From: Brachycybe producta
Lineage: Eukaryota; Arthropoda; Diplopoda; Playtdesmida; Andrognathidae
Reading direction: 5' to 3'
DNA: 64,000 nucleotides
Assembly (NCBI GenBank): GCA_036925085.1
Contig: JAUPFP010000006.1
Span: 7,207,984 to 7,271,983, forward strand
The notes beneath the pieces were generated by a model, which saw only the letters and a list, made by a program, of their open reading frames with translations, was not told the DNA's origin and made no database searches. Shown here piece by piece: positions 1 to 10,632 of the stretch (position 1 is its first letter; each line of letters begins with the position of its first letter). The translations under genes and the position numbers were made by a program.

Positions 1-204
1 AAGTTTACACTCGTACAATCTTGGTAATGGCAGTATACCAATAAACTTTCCAAAAACACCAATTGGAAAGTACAGTTTATGCATGCTACCAAAAGACCGC
101 TTTTTGTTCCCATCATTTTCACAATTGTATTCCATTTGACAAGTAGTTTCATTGATATGAAAAGCGAAATCATGGTTCATAACGTTATTCATAATGTTAT
201 CCAT
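1..204 (-). CDS. Gustatory-receptor-like gene, 5' part of exon 1 (runs off left edge)
   Basis: Reading the minus strand from the ATG at 202-204 gives 68 open codons to the window edge. The fragment aligns with the N-termini of the three complete receptor genes here: an acidic/polar head, then a GSMHKLYFPIGVFGKFIGI-type segment and a LYECK motif just before the expected first membrane helix. The other genes have LYRPIGIIGK and LYECK at the same places. The start matches the MD-x start shared by the paralogues. Everything from the first transmembrane segment onward lies outside the window, so I cannot tell whether the gene is intact. It is more diverged than the others and lacks the conserved upstream 17-mer found 5' of the other three. 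Same strand and likely same tandem cluster. Membrane chemoreceptor role is inferred from the paralogues. Confidence 0.72.
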   Translation of the reverse strand, partial: MDNIMNNVMNHDFAFHINETTCQMEYNCENDGNKKRSFGSMHKLYFPIGVFGKFIGILPLPRLYECKL

Positions 205-934
205 GTGAATGCAATATGTATATGTTAGGTGTTTTAAAAAAAAATATTCTACAATGCTAGCACAGACTAAAAATAATTCTCTACTGTAGATTGGGGAACC
301 TATTATTAGCAGCTAATCGTAAAATGCTGAAGAATTTCGAGAGCGAGGTATTTGCGAACCTCACTGAAATGCGACAAAATGAATCTGCACCCAGAGAATT
401 CAATGATATACATGTCAAATTATGTTTAGCCAACCATACATGTATCTTTCATTTTGCCAAAAAAATTTTTTAGAATAAAATAAAACAGATGGCACAAATT
501 AAGAGCCTAGATACAGTGTTTAATTCAAAATTTCTCCGAATGTAGCCGCTGCAGCATGCGAACCTTTTTGGCATAAACATGGTTTTTGTTCACGCATGAA
601 GTCATATAAAAATTAATATCAAAATAATTGCACATGCTAATTTTATAAAAAGCAATCAACGTGAAGCCAATACATTAATGCATGTGCTATTTTCTTGTTA
701 TTTCTCTACATATTATTTAACAAGAGTTATTCAAACTTTTGTGGGTGGGTTTTTGGGTCCATTGTTCCATGGCATTCGATTTCGTCACTAAATGAAATAT
801 TATGTTATGGTGGAAACGCTTCTAGTTAATTAAAAAAATAGCTACTAAATAGCATTGTAATCCAGATTTAGGAGAAATAAAAAAGTTCCCGAATAATTAA
901 ACAAATTAATTATCATAGGAGAAGTGTATAATAT
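205..934. other. Intergenic, AT-rich, no gene seen
   Basis: This is the 5' flank of the left-edge receptor gene. Short open frames here have no codon bias or homology that I recognise. I see no repeats beyond A/T runs. Confidence 0.6.
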
Positions 935-1610
935 TGTAACACCCTGTAATTCGTGATCCCGCCAAAACCATAGCCCCGGTGGGGGGGGGGGGGGTAAACA
1001 ACTCTCAACCGTCCCTCCCTCCTCTCTGATTCACCTTTCTGACTCATACTTAAGTGGCGGATTGATACACGTAGAACCATGGTCACTTGGACCTGGTTAC
1101 ACCTCGCAGGTGTACACAGGTCCAAGGTATAAAAGGGCCATGTTCCTCTTTGTAGTTAGTTCTTGTCCTTGCCTAAATTGTATTATGTTGATCTTATCCA
1201 TACCACATCATGGGTATGAGGATACACCGTTAGTATCAATAATTCGTCTTTGTATTCTGTGTTTCCATACGAAGATGAATAAAGCGTTATTAACAAGAAA
1301 CAGCGTTGTCTTTATGTACTAAGTAAGCAACTTCTCTTCAGAGGCCGGAGACTACATAAGGCAGGAGGTATACCATTCCGAAGCAGCTACAACATCTTCT
1401 CCTGTCAGCGTACCGAAAGTGGAAGATGTATATCAGCATCGACCGGAAGAGAGAGGGATGGCCGACACCCTGCTGCATAGATTTCACCCCCATGCAGGAG
1501 AATGACCACAATCCATCTCCATCCAACTCTCTCTGCAACTCGGAGCTTCTCCGCGCGGGCACCGCGCGATGCAGAAAAGTAAGAGTTACAGAAAATGTCA
1601 TCTACAGGTT
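935..1610 (+). mobile_element. LTR-type retroelement relic (TGTAACACCC family), plus strand
   Basis: It starts with TGTAACACCC, has a TATAAAA box at 1128-1134 and an AATAAA at 1278-1283, so it looks like an LTR with promoter and polyadenylation signal. About 280 bp of internal sequence follows (from about 1330). The whole arrangement recurs in reverse orientation at 29530-30192, including the segment following the LTR. That internal part carries a short frame containing LHRFHPHA in the other copy. No gag or pol could be recognised, so this is a non-autonomous or decayed copy. A poly(G) tract lies at about 982-994. Confidence 0.55.
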
Positions 1611-2100
1611 GGTAAAACAAAATGGTCGATGTCAAAAGCTCACAATATGTTTTCATAATTATTTTTTTTTCTCATTTTAATATTTTTTTTTCTTAACCCT
1701 CATTTCTGAACAGGTACAGTAAGTTGATAGCCAGTTAGGCATACCTATTTGCATTATCTACCCCCCCCCCCCCCCCAATGCATAAATTACCCGACGTGGG
1801 CTACGACAAATGGTATCTTCAATCCCAATTTAAAATGGTATTTAAGTTGGCTACATCTCTCAAAGAGATGATTTTCGGGGTTCGACTCCTGACTGACTTG
1901 CTTGTGTATTTCTTTTATAAAATTGTGTTTGGTCAGTTATTGTAAAGTTGATCTAAGATTATCATCTGAAACTGTGACACAGTGCAAATGCGAGTTAAAT
2001 TCAAATTGAACAGCTAATTTTTAAGTGATCGATTCTACTATGAGTTGACAATGTGTCACGATACATTAAACTGTAACAATTGTAGAGCTTCTGTCACGGG
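1611..2100. other. AT-rich spacer with a possible tRNA-derived SINE
   Basis: A poly(C) run lies at about 1761-1776. The segment around 1850-1905 carries a GGTTCGACTCC motif that matches an RNA polymerase III B box, preceded by a short region that could be a degenerate tRNA body. A convincing A box or cloverleaf could not be drawn, so the SINE call is weak. No coding region seen. Confidence 0.3.
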
Positions 2101-2269
2101 GTTCAGGCTTAGTCTCTCTTAGTTTGGAGCGGATACCGCTTTACACTAGGAGAGAGAGAAAGTGATACATAAACCTGAGTCCATTGGTGCCGGGGTCGTT
2201 CTCCGTAGTATTTGCTGGTTATGCAGTTGGCTGGAAGAGAATGGTATAAAACAGGCGAGACGAATGCAG

Positions 2270-2640
2270 ATTGTTGAGATATTTTATTGCACACAATCAT
2301 GGAGATACAATAAAACAGAGAACAGTTACAGGTGTGACATTGTTCAGCCACACGACCATTAAATGTTTAGTTTTCATTGTTTTGATATCAGAGAATGGAC
2401 ACAATCTATCAAAACACGGACCTTTATACCAAGGGCCTGTGTGCACCTACACAGGTGCACCCATGCCCAAGGGACCGTGCTTCGACGGGTATTCATCCGC
2501 CAATACCTGAACCAGGATGTGACTTGATGCTTTGCTTTGGGTTGTTACTGGGTAGTAGAAGGGGCAGAAATACTGCACTTGTGGTACGAGGGACTCCCAG
2601 GTTATGGTAATGACAATACAACGAAATGCAGGGTGTTACA
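2270..2640 (-). mobile_element. LTR-like relic, minus strand, same family as 935-1610
   Basis: The right end reads GGGTGTTACA, the reverse complement of the TGTAACACCC start of the plus-strand copy. Reading leftward there is a TATAAAG box (2422-2428) set in a GGTATAAAGG context, as in the other copies, then an A/T-rich polyadenylation-like stretch. Together with 935-1610 the two LTR-like segments face each other, so their TGTAACACCC ends are the outer limits of a 1.7-kb interval. No target duplication was found outside these ends, so two independent insertions are as likely as one composite element. Confidence 0.5.
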
Positions 2641-2729
2641 AAACCAAACCAAACGTAGAAGTTTTCAACTGAAACAACGGTGTTATCACTTAAAGAACTT
2701 CTGAAAGGTGTAATTTGTTAATGAGAAAA

Positions 2730-2974
2730 GTTGCTACCATTAAACTGGACGATTACAATCAATAATAATCACATACGTGACGACCATTCTAATTATCTTA
2801 AAAAACAATTAAGATTGCACTTTATGCGAGAAATACAATGGTACAAAATGTTAAAAAAAAACGTAGTTAAAATTAACATATTACCGTGCTGAATAGAGAT
2901 TTATCTATTTGAAAATAACCAGAGGCTGTAAATGTCACAGGCTGGTCACAAAACGTATGAGCCAACAAATTAAT
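2730..2974 (-). pseudogene. Gustatory-receptor 3' relic (exons 3 and 4 only)
   Basis: Positions 2974-2885 (minus) form a 30-codon exon with a good acceptor (CAG) and donor (GTAATA). It encodes a segment with FTASGYFQIDKSLF, equivalent to exon 3 of the intact genes. Positions 2796 to about 2730 match exon 4 and contain TYVIII, but the next bases carry an extra stretch of about 10 nt relative to the paralogue, breaking the frame before the expected QF. No exon 1 or exon 2 was found between here and the gene at 3304. Most likely this is the tail of a decayed tandem copy. An alternative 3' exon pair for the adjacent gene is possible, because exon 3 is fully open and has both splice sites. Confidence 0.72.
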
Positions 2975-3303
2975 CTGAATGAAGAATTAAATTACTAAGA
3001 ATAGCAGTAGATAGTTAATAGCGCAAACTGAGTGCACACAGTGTAAAAAAAAGATGATTTTATTTGGCAAATGCTTATAGCTTTCATAAAAACTGGAAAA
3101 ATGGTAAAAACGCCTTGGAAGATGTCAAAGGATGTTTGAGCACCAGAGCACCGGCACCCACGCAGTCGGCGCCTACGATAACCACAAAATTAAACTAAAC
3201 CTTAGAAAAAGAATCTAAAAGAAAGCATTCACTAGTAAATTGCAACAGACATATTTGCCATAAAATGTAGATAATTTCAAGAGTGTCCAGCATTGAAATT
3301 TAT

Positions 3304-4994
3304 TCATGTCCGAGTGGAGTTAGCAGTTGAATCTGGTGGACTATCAACCACGAACTGAAGCATTACTATCACATATGTAGCAACAATTCCAACCATCTTT
3401 AAAAACAAAACAAAAAAAACAACATAACATTTACAATGTATTAAATACAAGCAAAAATTATAAATAAACTAAACAGATTACCGTCGTTAACAGAGATTTA
3501 TCTATTGGAAAGTAATGTGATGCTGTGAAAATCAATGGATGATCACTGAACATATGTGCCAAAAAATTAATCTAGAACATGAAAATTGATAATTACATCA
3601 ATAATAATTAATGACAACGTGAATAAAATAGGAAACAATTATTATTACCTCATTCATCACAGCCGGTTGAGTATTTTCAGGCAGTTTCACTGATAACAGA
3701 ATAGATTTTGCCTTGGCAACCTGCATTGGAAAACAATTCATTTTAAACCCACTTGCACGAGTTAGAGCAATTAGGAATTCAAAAATAACGAGGACAAAAC
3801 TAGCAGGTATTGGGTTGAGTAAAAACGGATTAGATCTAAAATAGATATTCTTTTTAAGTGACACTAAAGAAAGTTGTGGATCTAAATCTGCATGTGCAAA
3901 CAGTGTGCGTCATGTCGCCTGCTACATGTTGCACAGAGTTTCTGCGGTGAACCCCAGATTTTATTAAACAAAATATACAAAACAAATAAACAAAAACATA
4001 CTTCACTAGATGTTGAATCTGCCAAAAGACACAAAACCGTAACCGTCATTGCAGGAGTTACGAAAATAACAACACTTGACATTCCATTCAAAGTCAAAAA
4101 GGTTTCAAAACTGAATCCCAAACAAATATAAAACATCATGACGCAAACGTCTATAGTGTTTAACGTAAAGATAATTAGTACTGTAGGCGCTAGCAAGACA
4201 TCTACACTCTTTCCCAAATCAAAAACCGTTTGAAATGTTTGACGAATTTCTTGAAGCTTCTTTTCGAAATCCTCTTCTAATCTCTCAATTGACAAAATGT
4301 GAATGGACAAAGACTCATTCAATGACTTCAAAGCACCGGCCATAACTAGTTGAAATGTAACATAAGTCGTAACTGTAGTAAACAAACTTAAGACAATAAT
4401 GATATTTCCAAATAACAGGTCATACTGCATTTCTAACTTGCCCAATGCATACATAAATTGTTCGACAACATACATCACCAGAAAGCCACAAACGAACAAA
4501 TTCAAGTTTGACTCGAGGCGTTTCAACTTCGATACACAAAGATAATCCACTTTATCAATTGTCACAAGTGTTGCAATCGCTTTCTTTGACTTGAACAATA
4601 AATTTACGGTACACGCAACACCTCGACAATATCCACTAACAATAAAGAGGTCACACAAAACGACAGATATACCGCTTTCACCTCCACAGTTATATTCGTC
4701 ACTTATATGCATAACATCCTTGTAGACGGTAAATAGCTGAATTGACAAAGATAATGCAGGCAACAAGAAACAGAAAAGAAAACCGTGAACAAAATCAGGA
4801 ACCAGTTTGCACTCGTACAATCCTCGTAAAGGCAGAACACCTACACATTTTCCAATAATTCCTATTGGACGGTAGAGTTTGTATATGCTACCAGTAGAAA
4901 GTTTCTTATTGTCTCGAAATTCGTCATTGTATTCAATTTGACCAGCTCTGTCGTTTGTATCGGCAATTCGAAACTGATGCATAACGAGATCCAT
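3304..4994 (-). CDS. Gustatory-receptor-like seven-helix chemoreceptor, gene A (4 exons)
   Basis: Exons on the minus strand: 4994-4002, 3720-3649, 3571-3482 and 3396-3304, giving 415 residues. All three introns are phase 0 with GT/AG ends (donors GTATGT, GTAATA, GTAATC). This repeats the ancestral arthropod Gr layout of a long first exon and three short C-terminal exons. Exon 1 encodes a polar head, then LYRPIGIIGKCVGVLPL, and six hydrophobic stretches starting at about residues 68, 105, 163, 195, 268 and 302. The last helix spans exons 3-4 and contains TYVIVMLQF, matching the family signature TYxxxxxQF. The start at MDLVM matches the paralogues' MD starts. Length is normal for Gr proteins. 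Ligand is unknown; Gr proteins act as ligand-gated channels in sensory neurons. The open frame reading past 4002 is intron. Confidence 0.9.
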
Positions 4995-5089
4995 GCCTGC
5001 TATTCGTGTAAATGCAATAAGACAAAATATATCGTGATTTTTATTAGAGCTGTTGAAGACAGACTAACAAAGTTTCTTACGTTTCTAAA

Positions 5090-5106
5090 CTATGAATAGC
5101 ACAAGA
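5090..5106 (-). promoter_or_regulatory. 17-bp element conserved upstream of three receptor genes
   Basis: CTATGAATAGCACAAGA (plus-strand reading) is identical at 5090-5106, 52947-52963 and 63838-63854. In each case it lies about 95-100 bp upstream of the receptor ATG. Flanking bases have drifted, so this block stands out as retained. It could be a core promoter, transcription start or shared sensory-neuron element. Confidence 0.45.
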
Positions 5107-5220
5107 TCTTAAACTACTAACTATTTCAGAGCAACGTTGTCTGTCATTGGTAATCGTTGCTGAACAGTAATATATTCAGGGAGAAAGCCACTAAATAAAA
5201 ACACAACTCGATGTTCAAGG

Positions 5221-5537
5221 CAGTGGCGGATTTACCATTTTGCCGCCCCTAGGCAGCAACTGAAAACACATGGCCTATACTTTCTTAAAGTAATAAAGTT
5301 ACTTTTGTATGCTTTTAACAATGGTAATGTCAACTGTTTTGTCCGAAGTGGTCATTCTGGCTCTTGTTACATCAATTACTCTTGCCAACCAAGTTATAGT
5401 AGGCAGTTTATTGTTTACAATACTTTTTTTTGTATCCAAAACGAATTTCCCACAAAAAAATTTTTACAATTTGCTGCCCCCAAAAATTTGCCGCCCTAGG
5501 CAGCTGCCTACTCTGCCTATTGGTAAATCCGCCCCTG
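5221..5537. mobile_element. hAT-like MITE with 8-bp target duplication
   Basis: Ends are CAGTGGCGGATTTACC and the reverse complement of CAGGGGCGGATTTACC. The 8-bp duplication GTTCAAGG flanks both sides (5213-5220 and 5538-5545). The 8-bp size and CAG-type ends fit the hAT superfamily. The inner ends also repeat TTGCCGCCC(T)AGGCAG in inverted form. No transposase frame. The related upstream flank of the third receptor gene (around 63945-63975) has the matching sequence without the insertion. Confidence 0.85.
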
Positions 5538-5793
5538 GTTCAAGGACGTGTAATGTTTAGGTCCTACTTTTTACTCAGAGTAATCTATTTTGCAAAATCC
5601 CACAAGAATGAAACAAAATAGCTTAGTGACGAGGTGTTATTTTATGTGCAAAAAAAAAAATTAACAAATTATATTCATTAAATTAGCAGGGGAGGCTCTT
5701 TAAACTTATTGTTCATAATTAGTAAGGACAAATTACGATACGCAAACTCTATGATAATATAATTAATTTTAAAGTTATTCGTTTTTCATTATA

Positions 5794-5959
5794 CAGTAAA
5801 AATTCGGTTCATTTTGGACATTCTATAATTGCTCCAATTATAGAATGTCCAAAATGAACCGAATTTGTTTATGAGAAATCTTAAACAACTTTAATGTTTA
5901 CTTTTTTTTAGTTACTTCTTATAATTAGAGCAGCCGCATAATTAGGACGGAAATGACTG
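5794..5959. mobile_element. Pogo/mariner-like MITE containing a perfect 32-bp hairpin
   Basis: The element is flanked by TA on both sides, with ends CAGTAAAAATTCGG and CAGTCATTTCCG (the latter in reverse complement). Inside, positions 5800-5831 and 5835-5866 are exact reverse complements separated by three bases (CTC). Perfect identity of the arms suggests recent formation or gene conversion. No coding capacity. Confidence 0.6.
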
Positions 5960-6082
5960 TATTGCGAAGGAAAAATAGAGCATAAATGCTTATTTTTTGA
6001 ACATTTTTACAGTGTCATTCATTTGCTATTAAGCTATGCATTTAACAGTCGCAGTGTATTTCAATTTTGCAGGAGGCTTGTA

Positions 6083-6378
6083 CCTTGTACACACATGAGA
6101 TAAATGAATTCAAGTTAAATGTGTTCAGGTGAATTATACAGAATCCAGTTAAGGACATGAACCAAATAAAAATTGACTTTATTATTAATATTTTAAATTG
6201 AAATACAAAATCAATATTTTGTCAATAGTTTATATATTTATGTTTAAGTATTAACTCAATATTTTGAGATTATTAACTGAATAAATTGAATTCGACATAT
6301 TGTCCATTTGACCTTCACAGGGCTCTGTAGAACGTGTTTAATATTTAAATGCATTTAACTGTGTATGTGTGTACAAGG
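6083..6378. mobile_element. TIR element with TA target duplication
   Basis: Starts CCTTGTACACACATGAGA and ends with the inverse of CCTTGTACACACATACAC; TA lies immediately outside both ends. The core is AT-rich, with TTAAAT-type direct and inverted motifs and no open frame. Fits a Tc1/mariner-type MITE. Confidence 0.6.
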
Positions 6379-7060
6379 TATTAGAGTTGACTTTCTAATA
6401 CGCCCCTCTTTGCGGTTACTTTCTAACGCGGCTCCAACTGGGCTGTAGGATCTGTGTGTAGATAACATGATAAAGTGTAGAATTTACGAGTGCTTCATAC
6501 CGGTAAAGCAACTCAAAATAGAAATATTTTTTTATTTGCCTCTAATGAAAATAGTGAAATTCATTTTCTTTGTGATTTATTATTTCGGGCCAGGAGATCA
6601 ACAGTTACTGCTGAATTCGGTTTGGATGCGCAACATTACAGGCAACATGTAATCAGATAAGCCTACAAGTCGCCTTGCCCGATGAAGGTGTGCTTAAGTC
6701 GCTGTTTACGAGTGTCAGGCGATTATCGCTCGGTCTGTACTAGGCTTAGGTACTGTATGTATATAACAATATTTGCAAGGTACGAGTACATTTGAAATAG
6801 GGAAATGTTTTGAATGCATTGAAAAATTAGATTTATGCTATGATATTGGCAAAAGAATAGAAACTTTACTCGGCTGAATAACATGAAGGCTTCTTTTTAG
6901 GACAACATTCTTAGTAGTTCCTTCGCACATCAAAGTGCTAAAAAATTCGCATAGCTCTAGTACAATTGTTTTTGAATTTGAATTTGAAAAATTACTCTGC
7001 AAGCAGCCATAAAGGCCTATGGCAGAGGGACAAGAGTCCAAGTGCAGCATAGAAAATGCA
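6379..7060. other. AT-rich spacer, no gene seen
   Basis: Short open frames only. A (GAATTT)-type run at about 6968-6990 may be the 3' microsatellite tail of the LINE that begins just to the right, since CR1/L2-type LINEs commonly end in short tandem repeats. Confidence 0.4.
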
Positions 7061-7112
7061 TTGTCAAAACCAGAAAATATAAAACCCTATTGATATAAAC
7101 CCAACAACAATT

Positions 7113-8961
7113 TCAATATTTTTTAATGCTGCAAATATATGCATTGTCAAAACAAACAAAATTATGACTCCCATAAAATACGTTTTTTTCCTGCACAAAA
7201 TCCCCAGCAAGCGAGTTCCATTGTCGAATCGCCCTAGAGACAAATGACCAGTAATAAGAATCTGTTCGTGCAAAAATCTCACCAACTTTGTTAGAGTGGT
7301 CACCCCTACCCAAATATATTGCCCTGCAAAGTTTACTTGAAGTAGGTTTAGGGCAAGAGCCTTCTAGCATTCGATTAAACATATTAAGACTAAAATCTGA
7401 ACATCTTGCAAGTAAACTATCCCAACCAAGCTCTGAAAGCATTTTAGTTACACTGTCGGCATATCCATATTTACCACAAACAAACATAGCAGCCCTGCAT
7501 TGGACCATTTCTATACAGTGAGCTAAGTCTTCAGTGTGGAGATTCCACACGGAGCTGCAGTATTCCAGATGGGGACGTACTAATGATTGATATGCTATAC
7601 ATTTTACCTCCCTGGGACACCTTCTTAGAATGCGTTGACTAAACCTAAGCATCTGCATAGACTTGGAAATAATCTGTTCGACATGCAGCTTCCAAGAAAG
7701 TTTAGCTGTAATCGTTACCCCCAAATATTTATAAGAATCTACGTTATTAAGTGGAATGGCCCCTATTCTATATGGAAATATTATTGGATTCCTTCCCCTA
7801 GCTACCCTCATTACACAACATTTTCCCTTATTAAGTTGAAGTTGCCATTTAGAACACCATGCCTCCATTGCTTTCAAGTCACTATCAATAATATGGCAAT
7901 CATTGTCAGAGGTAACCTCACGATAAATTATTGTATCATCTGCAAATAGCTGGCAATTGCTGCTAACTTGGCTGCTGAGGTCATTGATATATAAAAGAAA
8001 CAGAAGCGGACCCAACACACTACCCTGAGGAACCCCTGATGTAACCCCTATCCAGTCAGATTCAGACCCACCTGCAACAACCCTTTGTTTCCTGTCACTC
8101 AAAAAAGAATGCACCCATTTATACACCTGTTCACCCAATCCATACCTCCTAATTTTTGTCATTAGTTTTGAGTGAGAAACTGTGTCAAATGCCTTGCTGA
8201 GATCAAGAAAAACCAAATCTATCTGACTGCCTTTGTCTAAAAATTTTCTGAAGGTCATCAACTAAAAGAATAAGCTGGGTTTCACATGAACGCCCCCTAA
8301 GAAACCAATGCTGGTTATCACACAAAAGATTGTTTTCCATAAGAAAATTCATTGAGGAGGAATATATAATATGTTCAAGGACCTTGCAAACTATCGAGGT
8401 TTAAGACACGGGTCTGTAATTAGTTACCTGAGACTTGTCTCCTGATTTAAAAATTGGACTAACATTAGCTAATTTCCACATATCTGGTACAATACCTACA
8501 TCTAAACTCTGTTGAAAAATTAACTGAAGGTATGGACCCAACTCTTGTGCAAGATTTTTTAAAATGATAGCATACATCCCATCCGGACCACAGGTTTTAT
8601 TTGAGTCTAATTTTAGAAGTTGCTTGACTATCCCATCTGCAGTTATTACAATTTGATCCATACAAAGAGATGTTGAAGGAAACCCCTCATGTGGTATGCC
8701 ATCATCAATTGTGAAGACCTTCTTGTATTGTTCATTTAATAAGGTAGCTTTCCCTACTGGATCTGAAACAAGCTTCCCATTTGTGTCAACCAGAGAAGGA
8801 ATAGATTCTCTACTTTGCCTAGAGTTCTTGATGTAATGCCAAAATAGTTTTGGGTCCGTTTTTAACCATTCTCCAAGCGTTTCTGTTTTAAAATTATCGT
8901 GAGCTAACAAGATTTCCCGTTTCGCTGCTGTGCGTGCAATACAGAATTCATTGGAATTCAC
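7113..8961 (-). pseudogene. LINE reverse transcriptase (two frame-shifted pieces)
   Basis: The 8961-8401 piece carries the N-terminal RT blocks, ending at NYRPVS. The 8261-7113 piece has the FLDLSKAFDTVSH block, PQGSVLGPLL and the FADDT active site, followed by the thumb and a C-terminal region typical of CR1/L2 elements. About 140 bp between them is coding-like but broken by frameshifts. It would copy LINE RNA by target-primed reverse transcription; here it is dead. Confidence 0.85.
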
Positions 8962-9036
8962 TAATTTTTGGTGATTTCTAGCCCTATTCCTCCCTAAGCG
9001 TTGCTTACGAAGAGCCCTTTTAACTTTGCTAGTGTA

Positions 9037-10022
9037 TCATACTGGTGTGGCACAGTCTCTAACTACCTTGGTTGGAATAAAAGAGGATGACCCACTTAAA
9101 ATTAAACTATGAAATCGGGACCAATTCAAATTCACATTTTGAGGATGAAAACATTCTTTAAAATGTGACTTAAAACCATCCCAATTACATTTGTTAAAAA
9201 GAAACACTACTCTTTTAACCTCAGAAATTTTTTCCACACATGCATTAACATCACATAAGACAATCTGATGATCACTAATTCCCCCTGATACCCTAACATT
9301 GGATAATAACTCCGGACTATTAGTCAGTACTACATCAAGAATTTTGTCATTTCTGGTTGGTTTAGTTACAACCTGTTCCATAGAATAAGTATTCATACTA
9401 TCTAAAAATGAAACTGCTAATGGCTTGTCACTGCCACTTTTCACCATATGCATTTCCCAGTTGATGTTTGGAAAATTTACATCACCTTCTAAAATAATCA
9501 TTGGGCTATGGTATTTACAGTGAAGAGTGTCCAAAGAAGTTCTCACACTAGTGACATCTGCTATGGAGGATCCCGGTGGCCGATACTACAACATACTATT
9601 TCACAGTCTGTTTCAAAACTTGTTTCCCTGCAACTATGAAATATTTGTGAAATAGCTATGAAAACCCCACCCCCAGAACGACCAACCCTGTCTCTACGGT
9701 ACACTGTGAAACCATCTGGAAATATTTCCCCATTATTAACAGTATCATCAAGCCATGACTCTGTACCAAGAATTATATTGCAACCAGTCTCCTCAACTGC
9801 CGCAATGAACTCAGGAACTTTGTTTCGTAGACTCCTACAGTTAACCACCATAACCTTTACATGTGAAGGTATAACTGAAGTGGGTTTTCCTAAATGATTT
9901 CCTTCCTGGACAGTGTTTGAAGAAATAATACCTGAAACAAAGGAACTATTGATCCCAGCAACAAGCTGTGGAGCATTCATATTAGTATCAACCTCCCTAA
10001 AGCATTTGCACCTAAACCCCAA
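9037..10022 (-). pseudogene. LINE apurinic-type endonuclease domain (broken)
   Basis: Two frames cover the domain. The first has VNCRSLRNKV, GTESWL and a GGGVFIAI block. The second has EGDVNFPNINWE and a GGISDHQIVL block ending in SDH, the catalytic histidine motif of exonuclease-endonuclease-phosphatase nucleases. A frameshift near 9550 separates the pieces. Confidence 0.8.
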
Positions 10023-10029
10023 AACCTTA

Positions 10030-10594
10030 CCCTAAAAAATGCTTAACAAAATCACCTATCTTTTTACCCACAATCCTACCAGCCCTGTAATTAAAATGAA
10101 CCCCATCCCTACTCCAGGAACCCCCAAAATTGAGCATAGCTGCCCTCCAGTCTATTACATGCTTCAATTAATCTATCATTTACATAACGTGCCTTACGAG
10201 TAACTATATCACCCCTATCTCACCTATCAGGAATAGCACTAACTTTAACAGTAACTCCAGCCCTACAACATAAAGTATGCTTTACTAAGTCTGTTAGCCC
10301 ATCTAAAACTTCCCCTCCAAACTGTCTACACACATCAATAGCCCCCACTTGCAGAACAACTAAGACCTCCTGCGCTTTTTCCCCACGTACCATTCTCTTG
10401 ATACGTTCCTTAACATCTTTAATCTGGGCCCCTGGTAAACAAGCTACACTTACTTTTCCTCTATCTTCACCCACCACCCACTTATCAAGCCTTTTGACAT
10501 TACTATCACCTACAATTGTTGACATACTTAAGAGGAGGCAGGGGGCGCCCCTCACAATGTAAATGTCTAGTGCACTAAGTAATCCACAGTTCAT
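10030..10594 (-). pseudogene. LINE ORF1 with SGNH esterase-like domain
   Basis: Block I is IVGDSN (catalytic serine) and the block with catalytic Asp/His is RDGVHFN near 10100. Between them is a conserved LPGAQIKDV segment and a VLQVGAIDV block in place of the usual GxND. The frame breaks near 10218. CR1-clade elements are known to carry such esterases in ORF1. Confidence 0.6.
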
Positions 10595-10632
10595 ATTGAA
10601 AAGTGTAGGTCACTGAGTGACCCAAAGTTCAT

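Larger units (their letters stand above)
7060..10600 (-). mobile_element. CR1-like LINE, frame-broken but nearly full length
   Basis: Read on the minus strand, the order is ORF1 (10594 to about 10030), endonuclease (10022-9561 and 9546-9037) and reverse transcriptase (8961-8401 and 8261-7113). ORF1 resembles an SGNH esterase: GDSN near its start and an RDGVHFN block near its end, as in CR1-clade ORF1 proteins. The endonuclease has VNCRSLRNKV and a GDVNFPN block where GDFN is usual. The reverse transcriptase has NYRPVS, a VPQGSVLGPLLF block and the catalytic FADD. Frame changes between blocks show it is inactive. Ends are not precisely defined. Confidence 0.85.

Noticed and set aside
3882-4001. 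Open frame continuing past exon 1 of gene A (and equivalents in B and C)
   Set aside because: A GTATGT donor sits at the same codon in all three genes, and the sequences diverge beyond it.
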